From: Nitrospirota bacterium
Lineage (GTDB): Bacteria; Nitrospirota; Thermodesulfovibrionia; Thermodesulfovibrionales; JdFR-85
Length of the DNA: 8,122 nucleotides
NCBI GenBank assembly: GCA_003232715.1
Contig: QIJG01000085.1
Span: 1 to 8,122 of the forward strand
Reading direction: 5' to 3'
Below, piece after piece: positions 1 to 5,884 of the stretch (position 1 is its first letter; every line of letters starts with the position of its first letter). The position numbers were made by a program, and so were the translations under genes. The notes below the pieces were generated by a model. The model was not told where the DNA came from, searched no databases, and saw only the letters and a list, made by a program, of their open reading frames with translations.

Positions 1-998
1 TGGGCACCGGCGAGGCAGGGAGACTTGCACTTGCCGCACTCAGGAATGAACCCAATCTCGGCTATGACGTGGCCGGCTTTATTGATGAGGAACCTAACGG
101 CCAGAGAGATATAGACGGCGTAAGAATTCACCGTTACATAGACAAAATAGACAGGTACATAAAGATGGGCGTCATCCATGATATCGTAATAGCCAAGCCT
201 GAGCTCGACAAACAGAGGCTTGTGAGTATTATAAACGCCATTCAGCACAAGGTGGAAAATACCCTCTACATCCCCGATATATCCGGTATTGCAGTGCTTG
301 GTACGGAATTGAGGCATTTCTTTAATGAGCAGACAATTGTAATCGAGATAAAGAACAACCTTGCAAGACCGTTCAATTACATAGCAAAAAGGCTATTTGG
401 CTTTATACTCTTCCTGTTCCTTATAGTCCCGGTACTGATTATCTCAATACTCATAAGAATAACATCTAAAGGACCGGCTATATTTAAACAGGAGAGGATA
501 GGGAGAAGCGGCAGGCCTTTTATGTGTTACAAATTCAGGACGATGTACCAGGATGCAGAGGAACGATTGAAGGGTATACTTGAAACCGACTCCGGGGCCA
601 GGACTGAGTGGGAGGAATACTGGAAACTCAGGAATGACCCGAGGGTAACAGGGCTTGGTAAATTTCTCAGAGAGACCTCGCTTGATGAGCTCCCCCAGAT
701 ATTCAATGTGTTAAAGGGAGAGATGAGTCTTGTGGGACCAAGACCTGTTGTTCAGGAAGAGATTGAAAAATATTATAAAGAGAACGCCGAGTTCTACTAT
801 CGCGTACCTCCAGGGATAACAGGGCTATGGCAGGTAAGCGGCAGGAGCAACACTTCTTACAAATACCGTGTATCTCTTGACTCATGGTATGTAAGAAACT
901 GGAATCTCTGGCTGGATAAAAACAACCAGGGTTGTATTAGAAAAAGAAGGGGCGTCTTAGGTATGGTATATAAAAATGTTTCCGAAACGTATGGGTAG
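1..998 (+). CDS. wbaP: WbaP-type undecaprenyl-phosphate sugar phosphotransferase (5' partial, 3' frameshifted)
   Basis: This membrane enzyme family moves a sugar-1-phosphate from a UDP-sugar to undecaprenyl phosphate, the first step of exopolysaccharide or O-antigen repeat-unit assembly. The frame is open from base 3, so the true start lies upstream. The visible part begins with a Rossmann-like segment (GTGEAGRLALAAL) of the CoA_binding_3 type. A hydrophobic helix follows at about bases 396-462, then the bacterial sugar transferase domain with KFRTM, DELPQIFNVLKGEMSLVGPRP and PGITGLWQVSGR. The usual C-terminus reads LWLD, four residues, then [IL]KT..VVL..EGA. Here the frame shifts right after LWLD (to base 917). 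The expected tail, IKTTRVVLEKEGAS and a stop at 958-960, is present one frame over (from base 916). The predicted protein instead carries 26 foreign residues. The catalytic core is intact, so it could still work. The sugar cannot be told from sequence. Confidence 0.9.
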   Translation, partial: GTGEAGRLALAALRNEPNLGYDVAGFIDEEPNGQRDIDGVRIHRYIDKIDRYIKMGVIHDIVIAKPELDKQRLVSIINAIQHKVENTLYIPDISGIAVLGTELRHFFNEQTIVIEIKNNLARPFNYIAKRLFGFILFLFLIVPVLIISILIRITSKGPAIFKQERIGRSGRPFMCYKFRTMYQDAEERLKGILETDSGARTEWEEYWKLRNDPRVTGLGKFLRETSLDELPQIFNVLKGEMSLVGPRPVVQEEIEKYYKENAEFYYRVPPGITGLWQVSGRSNTSYKYRVSLDSWYVRNWNLWLDKNNQGCIRKRRGVLGMVYKNVSETYG

Positions 999-1012
999 AA
1001 TGTGAAACCCGG

Positions 1013-1017
1013 GGAGG
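1013..1017 (+). promoter_or_regulatory. Shine-Dalgarno GGAGG of the ComEA-like gene
   Basis: GGAGG lies 5 bases before the ATG at 1023 and fixes that start. Its presence supports the downstream frame having been a real gene before the internal stop arose. Confidence 0.75.
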
Positions 1018-1022
1018 ACTGA

Positions 1023-1316
1023 ATGAAAGCAAATTTGATTGTCGTTATGATTTTAGGTATTTTTCTTGTCTCAGGAGGAGCCGTTGTGTCGGCGGAGATA
1101 CTGCAGAAGAAGGATATTAACAAGGCCACACTTGAAGACCTGATTACAGTCAAAGGGATCAGTGACAAAAAGGCGTCAGCAGTTTAAGGGTATCTACAGG
1201 AACATGGACCTGTAAAGGATATGGTTGAATTGCTTAAAGTCAGGGGCATTGGAGAAAAGACGTTGGAAAAGATAAAGGAAGAGTTTGAGATTAAAAGTAA
1301 GGCCGGGACCCCCTGA
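1023..1316 (+). pseudogene. ComEA-like secreted helix-hairpin-helix protein, interrupted by an in-frame TAA
   Basis: Read from the ATG at 1023, the frame encodes a signal peptide (hydrophobic stretch of residues 4-22, cleavage probably after VSA at 22-24). DINKATLEDLITVKGIS then gives the first helix-hairpin-helix, and after the interruption ELLKVRGIGEKTLEKIK gives the second. This is the ComEA/competence HhH domain, which binds double-stranded DNA in the periplasm during uptake in characterised members. Codon 55 is TAA (1185-1187), where the family has a residue in the linking helix; a single base change from AAA, GAA or CAA would explain it. The frame then stays open for 42 more codons to TGA at 1314-1316, giving about 97 codons in all, a normal size for a minimal ComEA. 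The stop splits the domain, so the product is probably non-functional unless the stop is read through or is a sequencing error. It lies just after the frameshifted sugar transferase. Confidence 0.8.
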
Positions 1317-1469
1317 ATCAGCCTCAGAGCAGTAGGTACACGCCATTTTACCCTTGGTCGGAAACCGCACCAGGAGTCGCTTTGCAACGAGGTTTGTGTT
1401 TACACCTCCCAAACATCAGCCAGGGTGCCTCAGGAAAATGAGTTAAGATATGAACTTCTTTTCCTGCCC
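1317..1469. other. Gap between convergent genes with two potential hairpins
   Basis: I find no convincing gene here. The plus strand can form a 9-pair hairpin (1353-1361 with 1365-1374, AAA loop, one bulged C, one G-T pair) and a 5-pair hairpin (GAGGT 1389-1393 with ACCTC 1404-1408). Neither is followed by a T-run on either strand, so intrinsic termination is not clear. The heptamer GCCTCAG occurs at both 1321-1327 and 1427-1433. The segment could be a terminator region, a small repeat or a structured RNA. Confidence 0.35.
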
Positions 1470-2675
1470 TCATTGGGGAATAGGACAGCTCGGGAGTTCG
1501 GACTGTTCCTTTCTCACCGGTATATACCACAACAGGCCATCCACAACCATGAATGTCCCCGCAACAATAAGGATGGCATCAAATACCGACAATGAACTGA
1601 GCCCGAAATAGTGCATCAGGCCGATGCCAAAACTTGCAAAGGAAAAACCTGTCCTGATTAAGGCCAGCCCTGTCCTGGCCCTGGCATAGATGGTACGGTA
1701 GCATGCAGCCATTGTCCGTTGCGCTCCAAGCACACTCCTCTCCCGTGCAAGATGGGTGCGTTCCCTGCTGGATGGAGACGGATAGAGAATGGTGCAGTGG
1801 CTGGCCAGCAAATCGGCAATACGGGCAAGTATGCTCTTCTTCATGGATATCTCAACATCAGTGGTTTCAATAAGGTGATAGCCCTTTAGAAAGCCCATGG
1901 TTGCAGAGGTCATTCCTACGATAGTCCGGCGTTCCGGGGGATTCATTTCAGATCTCCGTATCTTCAGGTATCTTGATAATCCCAAGAATCCGAGGAAAAA
2001 TCCCATAGCAATAATCGACCAGTAAAGGGGATATGTTATCGGCAGCTTTTGGGTTCGTATAAGGGTATTTGCTACGGCAATAAAGCCGAGTCCCCATCTG
2101 AGGAAGGCAAGCCCGGTCCTTGCCGTTGCCATGTCGGTCCTGCAGCACGCCAGCCTTGTCCTCCACCGGGCCATGGTGGTGCGCCAGAAGGAAAGACCGG
2201 TCCTCTCGGTACCCAGAAGATAACCCGGCCTTGCATGGAGGAAGTCCAGGACAAACCACTGAATATCTTCTGCAAGGGCCACCCTGAATTCGTATTTCTC
2301 TGCCTTGATAAACCTTTTGGCCTCATCCAGTACCGCCGGATCTTCGGGATTGTTTGCCGCGATAATTACGGTATCACCATCCTTGATGACCGGAAACCAC
2401 CGGCTTATGGAAAGCATGTCTCCATTAACCGCCGATAATAATGCGGGAGGTATAAGCATTCTCTCGTCATACTCTATAGTGGGGCATTGATAATACTCCG
2501 AAAGCGCTTTGAGCAAAATAAACCGCGGTACATTATATTCTCTGAGCAGAACCCTTTCAAGGTCGATACTCCTCGCAACAGCCGTATGCTCTGCTTTGCG
2601 GAGTTCCTCATCCGCCAGGATACCCCGTTCCACCAATATGAGAAATCTCTGCGATCCTGTGTTAGCGAGCATCAT
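1470..2675 (-). CDS. T2SSE_N/MshEN-like domain fused to two DUF202-like membrane modules
   Basis: I know no named gene with this layout. Residues ~8-147 resemble the N-terminal domain of GspE/PilB/MshE ATPases: ERGILADEELRKA, NVPRFILLKALSEYY, EYDERMLIPPALL and IIAANNPEDPAV, then a final segment near 133-147. No Walker A or other ATPase motif follows. Two membrane modules come next. Each begins with six heptads starting with Arg (R158, 165, 172, 179, 186, 193 and R306, 313, 320, 327, 334, 341), mostly Arg-Thr, as in the short ERT.LA..RT motif of DUF202/YidH proteins. Each ends in two predicted membrane helices (about 194-235 and 341-381). The second module ends DGLLWYIPVRK. A polar linker (about 243-300) separates the modules. 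Its start overlaps the upstream paralogue by 14 bases, implying translational coupling. Function is unknown; a membrane sensor or scaffold is my inference. Confidence 0.88.
   Translation of the reverse strand: MMLANTGSQRFLILVERGILADEELRKAEHTAVARSIDLERVLLREYNVPRFILLKALSEYYQCPTIEYDERMLIPPALLSAVNGDMLSISRWFPVIKDGDTVIIAANNPEDPAVLDEAKRFIKAEKYEFRVALAEDIQWFVLDFLHARPGYLLGTERTGLSFWRTTMARWRTRLACCRTDMATARTGLAFLRWGLGFIAVANTLIRTQKLPITYPLYWSIIAMGFFLGFLGLSRYLKIRRSEMNPPERRTIVGMTSATMGFLKGYHLIETTDVEISMKKSILARIADLLASHCTILYPSPSSRERTHLARERSVLGAQRTMAACYRTIYARARTGLALIRTGFSFASFGIGLMHYFGLSSLSVFDAILIVAGTFMVVDGLLWYIPVRKEQSELPSCPIPQ
1635..1760 (-). repeat. Arg-Thr heptad array, module 2 of the 401-residue protein
   Basis: Residues 306-347 contain six heptads (Arg 306, 313, 320, 327, 334, 341). 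Thr follows all but 313, which has Ser. A Cys sits at 325, in the unit just before Arg 327. Confidence 0.8.
2079..2204 (-). repeat. Arg-Thr heptad array, module 1 of the 401-residue protein
   Basis: Residues 158-199 contain six heptads (Arg 158, 165, 172, 179, 186, 193). Thr follows the first five and Trp the last. A Cys-Cys pair sits at 177-178. Confidence 0.8.
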
Positions 2676-4263
2676 GATTGAAACCCACCTTCTCCCAATA
2701 ACGTGTCGGCCGGCCGTAATCAGGAATAATTGTTTTCATATCTCCAGCACAATAGGGGAATTGTCTCCTTATTCTTTCAGCAGGGATATTCCAGTAAAGT
2801 CCATCGGCAATGACTACCAGCCCGATCACTATCAGTGCAATATTAAATATGGCCCATGCAATATCAGCGGTGCCAAAATAAAGCAGTAGCCCTGTGCCCA
2901 CCGCACATATGCTTCTTCCTGTCCTGATAAATGCCATTCCCGTCCTTGATCGGGCCATAACCGTGCGAAGTCTTGCCATCATATTCCTTCTGTCTGCAAG
3001 CACTGTCCTTTCAAGGGCAAGTCCCGTAGTAGCCCATATGCCCGGCGACCAGGAAGCCTTTGCCTGGGGGGAACGCTTATGGGAATCACCGGAATCCCCA
3101 ATCACCCTGTGAACAGGAAGGGAGATGAAATCCCAGGCCTTCCGGCCCGTTTTTTTCTTCTTCACTGATTCAAAACCTTCTATCCCGGCACGACGACCGG
3201 GGAAATACCAGTAAAAACCTTCCATAGCCATAATAATACCTGTCAGGATAAGGGCGGCATCAAATAACGTCCAGCGACCGGCAGGGAACTGCCTGAACAG
3301 CGCAACCCCCAGCCCGATCAAGGCAATCCCCGTACGGGTAAAGGCAAGCCCTGTGCGCGCCCTTGCCATCATCGTTCTGTAACATGCAAGGACCGTTCTT
3401 TCCTCAGCAACCCAATCAGCACGGAGTTTATCCGCTCCGTCAATGGTATTCGTGCGTGTAAAGAAAGGATTGTTGCCGGGGTTTTGAACCTCAAGCAAGG
3501 TAGTTGCCCAGGTCGGCACTGTAGCAATACAATTCAAACGTTTCTTGCCGGCCTTCCGGGCCGGCAGGTACCATCTGAATCCATTAACTGATAAAACAAT
3601 ACCGGCTGCTAAAAATAACGCTTCGATTAGGGTTAAATACCCTATACCGAAAATCCTGAGAAGCAGCAGGGCAATGGCTATAAAAGCTATCCCGGTGCGG
3701 AGGAAGGCAAGCCCTGTTCTGCCCTTTGCCATAGAGTTCCTGTAGCATGACATCAGGGAACGCCTGTCCGCAAGGAAAGTTCTAACCTTGGCAAGGGGGG
3801 TCCTGCCGCCCGAAAAAGGAAATCCCGGATTCACATCCTTGTTGTTTTCAATAATCCTGACGAGGTCTGAAGGCAGGGCGACAATGAAGTCGATTTTTTC
3901 CACGCCAAGGCTTTTTTTTATATCTTCAACTACCGCTGTGTCCTCCGGCCTGTATGCGATCACCTCAGCCCTGTCCTGCCTGACGGAGAGGGGAAACCAG
4001 AGCGCCTGCTTGAGCTTCTCCATGTCCATACGTCTTGTGAGGAGGTAAGAAGCCAAAACCTCTTCATCATACTCCACAAAGGGATAACCGTAGAACTCGG
4101 AAAGGCAGAACAGGACCTCATGCCTTGGAATCCCCTTGCTCATCAAAAATTCTTCAGGGTATTTGCCTGAATCTTCCGATTCCTTTATGGTCTCATCCAG
4201 CTCTTCCCTGGTCAGTAATCCCCTGCTGACAAGTCTTTCAAATTTAGTATCCTGCATAAACAA
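2662..4263 (-). CDS. T2SSE_N/MshEN-like domain fused to three DUF202-like membrane modules
   Basis: This is a longer paralogue and the first gene of the operon. Residues ~7-140 (numbered from the TTG at 4263) match the neighbour's N-terminal domain: SRGLLTREELDET, GIPRHEVLFCLSEFYGYP, EYDEEVL and RPEDTAVVEDIK. They resemble the GspE/MshE N-terminal fold, again without an ATPase. Three DUF202-like modules follow. Their Arg heptads are R154-161-168-175-182-189, R289-296-303-310 and R419-426-433-440-447. Each is followed by two hydrophobic helices (about 190-228, 311-350, 448-489) and a closing box: GFRWYLPARK, GFYWYFPGRR, GLYWNIPAER. Six membrane spans are predicted, with polar linkers of about 45-60 residues. 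The frame is open from TTG 4263, but ATG 4257 (MQDTKFERL) is the likelier start; neither has a clear Shine-Dalgarno. Cyclic-di-GMP binding, known for true MshEN domains, is doubtful because the RLG signature is replaced (KFE and KYP). Function unknown. Confidence 0.88.
   Translation of the reverse strand: MFMQDTKFERLVSRGLLTREELDETIKESEDSGKYPEEFLMSKGIPRHEVLFCLSEFYGYPFVEYDEEVLASYLLTRRMDMEKLKQALWFPLSVRQDRAEVIAYRPEDTAVVEDIKKSLGVEKIDFIVALPSDLVRIIENNKDVNPGFPFSGGRTPLAKVRTFLADRRSLMSCYRNSMAKGRTGLAFLRTGIAFIAIALLLLRIFGIGYLTLIEALFLAAGIVLSVNGFRWYLPARKAGKKRLNCIATVPTWATTLLEVQNPGNNPFFTRTNTIDGADKLRADWVAEERTVLACYRTMMARARTGLAFTRTGIALIGLGVALFRQFPAGRWTLFDAALILTGIIMAMEGFYWYFPGRRAGIEGFESVKKKKTGRKAWDFISLPVHRVIGDSGDSHKRSPQAKASWSPGIWATTGLALERTVLADRRNMMARLRTVMARSRTGMAFIRTGRSICAVGTGLLLYFGTADIAWAIFNIALIVIGLVVIADGLYWNIPAERIRRQFPYCAGDMKTIIPDYGRPTRYWEKVGFNHDAR
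2684..2691 (-). promoter_or_regulatory. Ribosome binding site inside the upstream gene
   Basis: On the minus strand AAGGTGGG, with GAGAAGG just before it, lies 8 bases ahead of the ATG at 2675, within the last codons of the upstream gene (stop at 2664-2662). This supports the ATGATG start of the 401-residue protein and translational coupling of the pair. Either ATG (2675 or 2672) could be used. Confidence 0.6.
2905..3009 (-). repeat. Arg-Thr heptad array, module 3 of the 533-residue protein
   Basis: Residues 419-453 contain five heptads (Arg 419, 426, 433, 440, 447; Thr follows all but 426, where it is Asn). This array lacks the Cys found in the other four. Confidence 0.8.
3316..3399 (-). 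repeat. Arg-Thr heptad array, module 2 of the 533-residue protein
   Basis: Residues 289-316 contain four perfect Arg-Thr heptads (Arg 289, 296, 303, 310). This is the shortest of the five arrays and the closest to ordinary DUF202 proteins, and it keeps the ERT.LA start of that family. Confidence 0.8.
3679..3804 (-). repeat. Arg-Thr heptad array, module 1 of the 533-residue protein
   Basis: Residues 154-195 form six seven-residue units with Arg at the first position (154, 161, 168, 175, 182, 189), usually followed by Thr, Ser or Asn. Leu, Met or Ala are frequent inside each unit. Such spacing puts the Arg side chains along one face of a helix leading into the first membrane span. Confidence 0.8.
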
Positions 4264-4265
4264 TT

Positions 4266-4271
4266 AGTATA
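4266..4271 (-). promoter_or_regulatory. Possible -10 box (TATACT) of the DUF202 operon
   Basis: On the minus strand TATACT ends 8 bases before the ATG at 4257. A start of transcription at normal distance would fall near 4259, giving an almost leaderless message. This fits the lack of a Shine-Dalgarno. A TTGAAG lies upstream but only about 13 bases away, short for a -35 box. The call is weak. Confidence 0.3.
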
Positions 4272-4456
4272 CTACAATGTGGGACTTCAAGAAAATTCCG
4301 GGCGGCACCCCGAGGAAACATTTAGAGAGTAATAGAGGATTTCAGAGGGGGGAAAAGAGGGCTGCAACTTTCAAAAATGAGACTGAGAAAGCCTATCACA
4401 TGAAGACCTTCGGGTGTAGCGTCGGTATATCTTATCTCTTCCTGAAACCTTATTTC

Positions 4457-4465
4457 TGCTATAAT
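4457..4465 (+). promoter_or_regulatory. Extended -10 promoter element TGCTATAAT
   Basis: This is a perfect match to the TGnTATAAT extended -10. It has no strong -35 (TCTTCC at a 17-base spacing), which extended -10 promoters can do without. Transcription would start near 4472 and read into the TPR peptidase gene with a leader of about 75-90 bases. Confidence 0.4.
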
Positions 4466-4523
4466 CTGTTATGAGTACTGCACGCCGGTTTTTCAAGTGT
4501 TCCACAAATCAAATCAGATAGAT

Positions 4524-4529
4524 TATAAT
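4524..4529 (+). promoter_or_regulatory. Second -10 box TATAAT upstream of the TPR peptidase
   Basis: A consensus -10 with a poor -35. Transcription from it would start near 4536, about 10 bases before GTG 4546 and 25 bases before ATT 4561. Confidence 0.35.
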
Positions 4530-4545
4530 TTAAAGCTGTAAAACA

Positions 4546-5781
4546 GTGAGGAGGCCTGATATTTTCAGGGCAATACTTTACAGCATCCTGTCCTTCCTTG
4601 TCATCATAACAGCCTACATCTACCTTAACAACCGGGGAGAGATAGGATCAGGTGAGCCTTTACCTCCAAAACAGGAGACCCTCCGTGAAACCGTCGGTAG
4701 CGGGGATCAGGAGAGTGAAGCTCCTGGAACATCTGAAGAGCCGAGCTCGGCCCTACTGCCACAAAATGAGTTGACCCCGTCAAAGGAGGATGAGGGCAGG
4801 GAGATTGTACAGCGGGCTGTAAAGAGTTTTAATGCAGGGAATTACGAGGGCGCCATTGAACTCATCAAAGGGCTTTCAGACAGAGACAGCCAGGCGCTTC
4901 TGACCATCGGGCTTTCATATTACAAACTTGGGAATTACGGTAATGCGATAAGCTTTCTCGAAGAGGCAGCTGAGAAAAACGGCAAGGACTTCCTTGCAAG
5001 AAAGTTTCTTGCCTTTGCCTATTACAGACAAGACAACCTTGACAGAAGCCTTTCAAATGCAGAGGCCGGTCTTTCCGTAAAGGAAGACCCTGCACTGAGG
5101 AAGCTCTATGACAGGGTGAGGAAGGAGATGGACAGGCGGAAGGATTACGTAAAAGAGGAGACCCTGCACTTCAAGGTCCTCTTCAATGGTTATGAACACG
5201 GCAGCCTCAGCAGGGAGATTTTAGGTATATTGGAGGATGCATACAGGTCGATAGGGCAGGAGATGAACTACTTTCCCTCAAACCCGGTAACCGTCATTCT
5301 TTATACGAAGAAGAATTTTTTCGATATCACACAGGTGCCGGGCTGGTCAGGCGGCATTTATGACGGCAAGATACGGATCCCGGTAAAAGGGCTCCGGGGG
5401 AATGAGGGGGTCCTGAGAAGGGTGCTCTTCCATGAATACACCCACGCCATGATTCATTCGATTACCCGGAAATGCCCACAATGGATAAACGAAGGTCTGG
5501 CAGACTATTTCTCGGGTGGATATACCAAAACGGTAGGGCAGGTCATTCCGCTGCGGTCTCTTGAGGGCTCATTCCTTGGCTTTGACAGGAAGATAGTCGG
5601 CATCGCTTACAGGGAGAGTTATTCGGCGGTTTCATTCCTGGTAGAGAGATACGGCCTCTACAGAATGAAAGAGTTTCTTATCTCTCTCTCTGAGGGCAAG
5701 GACCTTAATCAGGCATTCTCCTCGGCTTTTCCCATGACATATGATGAGTTTGTCTCGACGTGGGGGAGAGGATTGGGGTGA
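4546..5781 (+). CDS. Membrane-anchored TPR protein with MA-type HExxH metallopeptidase domain
   Basis: Residues ~8-27 form one hydrophobic helix (signal anchor or signal peptide), so most of the protein should lie outside the cytoplasm. A polar, Glu/Pro-rich linker reaches about residue 82. TPR-like helices follow at ~84-190, with NAGNYEGAIELI, YYKLGNYGNAISFLEEA and AYYRQDNLDRSLSNAEAGL. The C-terminal part (~198-411) is a gluzincin-like peptidase: HEYTH at 296-300 supplies two zinc-binding His and the catalytic Glu, and Glu316 in NEGLADYF is the likely third ligand, 15 residues later. This matches the 'peptidase MA family' pattern; substrates are unknown. GTG 4546 has no good ribosome binding site ahead. 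AGGAGG lies just after it at 4549-4554, so translation may start at ATT 4561, six bases further, which would drop five residues. The gene stands between two gaps and looks like its own transcription unit. Confidence 0.85.
   Translation: MRRPDIFRAILYSILSFLVIITAYIYLNNRGEIGSGEPLPPKQETLRETVGSGDQESEAPGTSEEPSSALLPQNELTPSKEDEGREIVQRAVKSFNAGNYEGAIELIKGLSDRDSQALLTIGLSYYKLGNYGNAISFLEEAAEKNGKDFLARKFLAFAYYRQDNLDRSLSNAEAGLSVKEDPALRKLYDRVRKEMDRRKDYVKEETLHFKVLFNGYEHGSLSREILGILEDAYRSIGQEMNYFPSNPVTVILYTKKNFFDITQVPGWSGGIYDGKIRIPVKGLRGNEGVLRRVLFHEYTHAMIHSITRKCPQWINEGLADYFSGGYTKTVGQVIPLRSLEGSFLGFDRKIVGIAYRESYSAVSFLVERYGLYRMKEFLISLSEGKDLNQAFSSAFPMTYDEFVSTWGRGLG
4549..4554 (+). promoter_or_regulatory. AGGAGG Shine-Dalgarno located inside the frame
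   Basis: A consensus site lies 6 bases before ATT 4561 and directly after the GTG at 4546, so it cannot serve the GTG. It is the main evidence for a rare ATT start. Confidence 0.5.
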
Positions 5782-5809
5782 TGGAGGATTGGAGGGATGG
5801 AGTGAAACC

Positions 5810-5840
5810 TTGACAAGAAAGGGATACAAAATTTTATAGT
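5810..5840 (+). promoter_or_regulatory. Sigma-70-like promoter of the PEP carboxykinase gene
   Basis: A perfect -35 TTGACA (5810-5815) is followed by TATAGT (5835-5840). The 19-base spacer is slightly long; the overlapping TTATAG at 5834 gives 18. Transcription would start near 5847, leaving a leader of roughly 38 bases. Confidence 0.55.
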
Positions 5841-5875
5841 ATATGACATTTCCGTAGTTCGGTCTTCAAAAAAAA

Positions 5876-5879
5876 GGAG
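5876..5879 (+). promoter_or_regulatory. Shine-Dalgarno GGAG of the PEP carboxykinase gene
   Basis: GGAG, preceded by an A-tract, lies 5 bases before ATG 5885 and supports that start. Confidence 0.65.
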
Positions 5880-5884
5880 AAAAG

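Larger units (their letters stand above)
4264..4545. other. Gap between divergent genes, promoter region
   Basis: No convincing gene is seen. Open frames here lack family features and good ribosome binding sites. The segment separates the minus-strand DUF202 operon from the plus-strand peptidase gene and holds promoter-like boxes for both directions, listed separately. Confidence 0.5.

Noticed and set aside
1317..1440. Riboswitch or housekeeping RNA (cobalamin, TPP, cyclic-di-GMP, SRP, RNase P)
   Set aside because: I checked the conserved cores I remember on both strands and none was present.
1348..1530. Minus-strand frame of 60 codons with GRCKHKPRCK, which looked metal-binding
   Set aside because: It overlaps the 3' end of the 401-residue gene in another frame, has no ribosome binding site, and the Cys/His spacing fits no known motif.
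1470..4263. Secretion or pilus ATPase genes, suggested by the GspE-like N-terminal domains
   Set aside because: No Walker A, Walker B, Asp or His box is present; the remainder is membrane modules.
4277..4474. 65-codon plus-strand frame in the divergent gap
   Set aside because: No ribosome binding site or recognisable family, and it lies over the promoter region of both neighbours.
4471..4521. 16-codon frame (MSTARRFFKC...) starting exactly where the extended -10 promoter would begin transcription
   Set aside because: No ribosome binding site, no stretch of regulatory codons and no attenuator-like structure; most likely chance.
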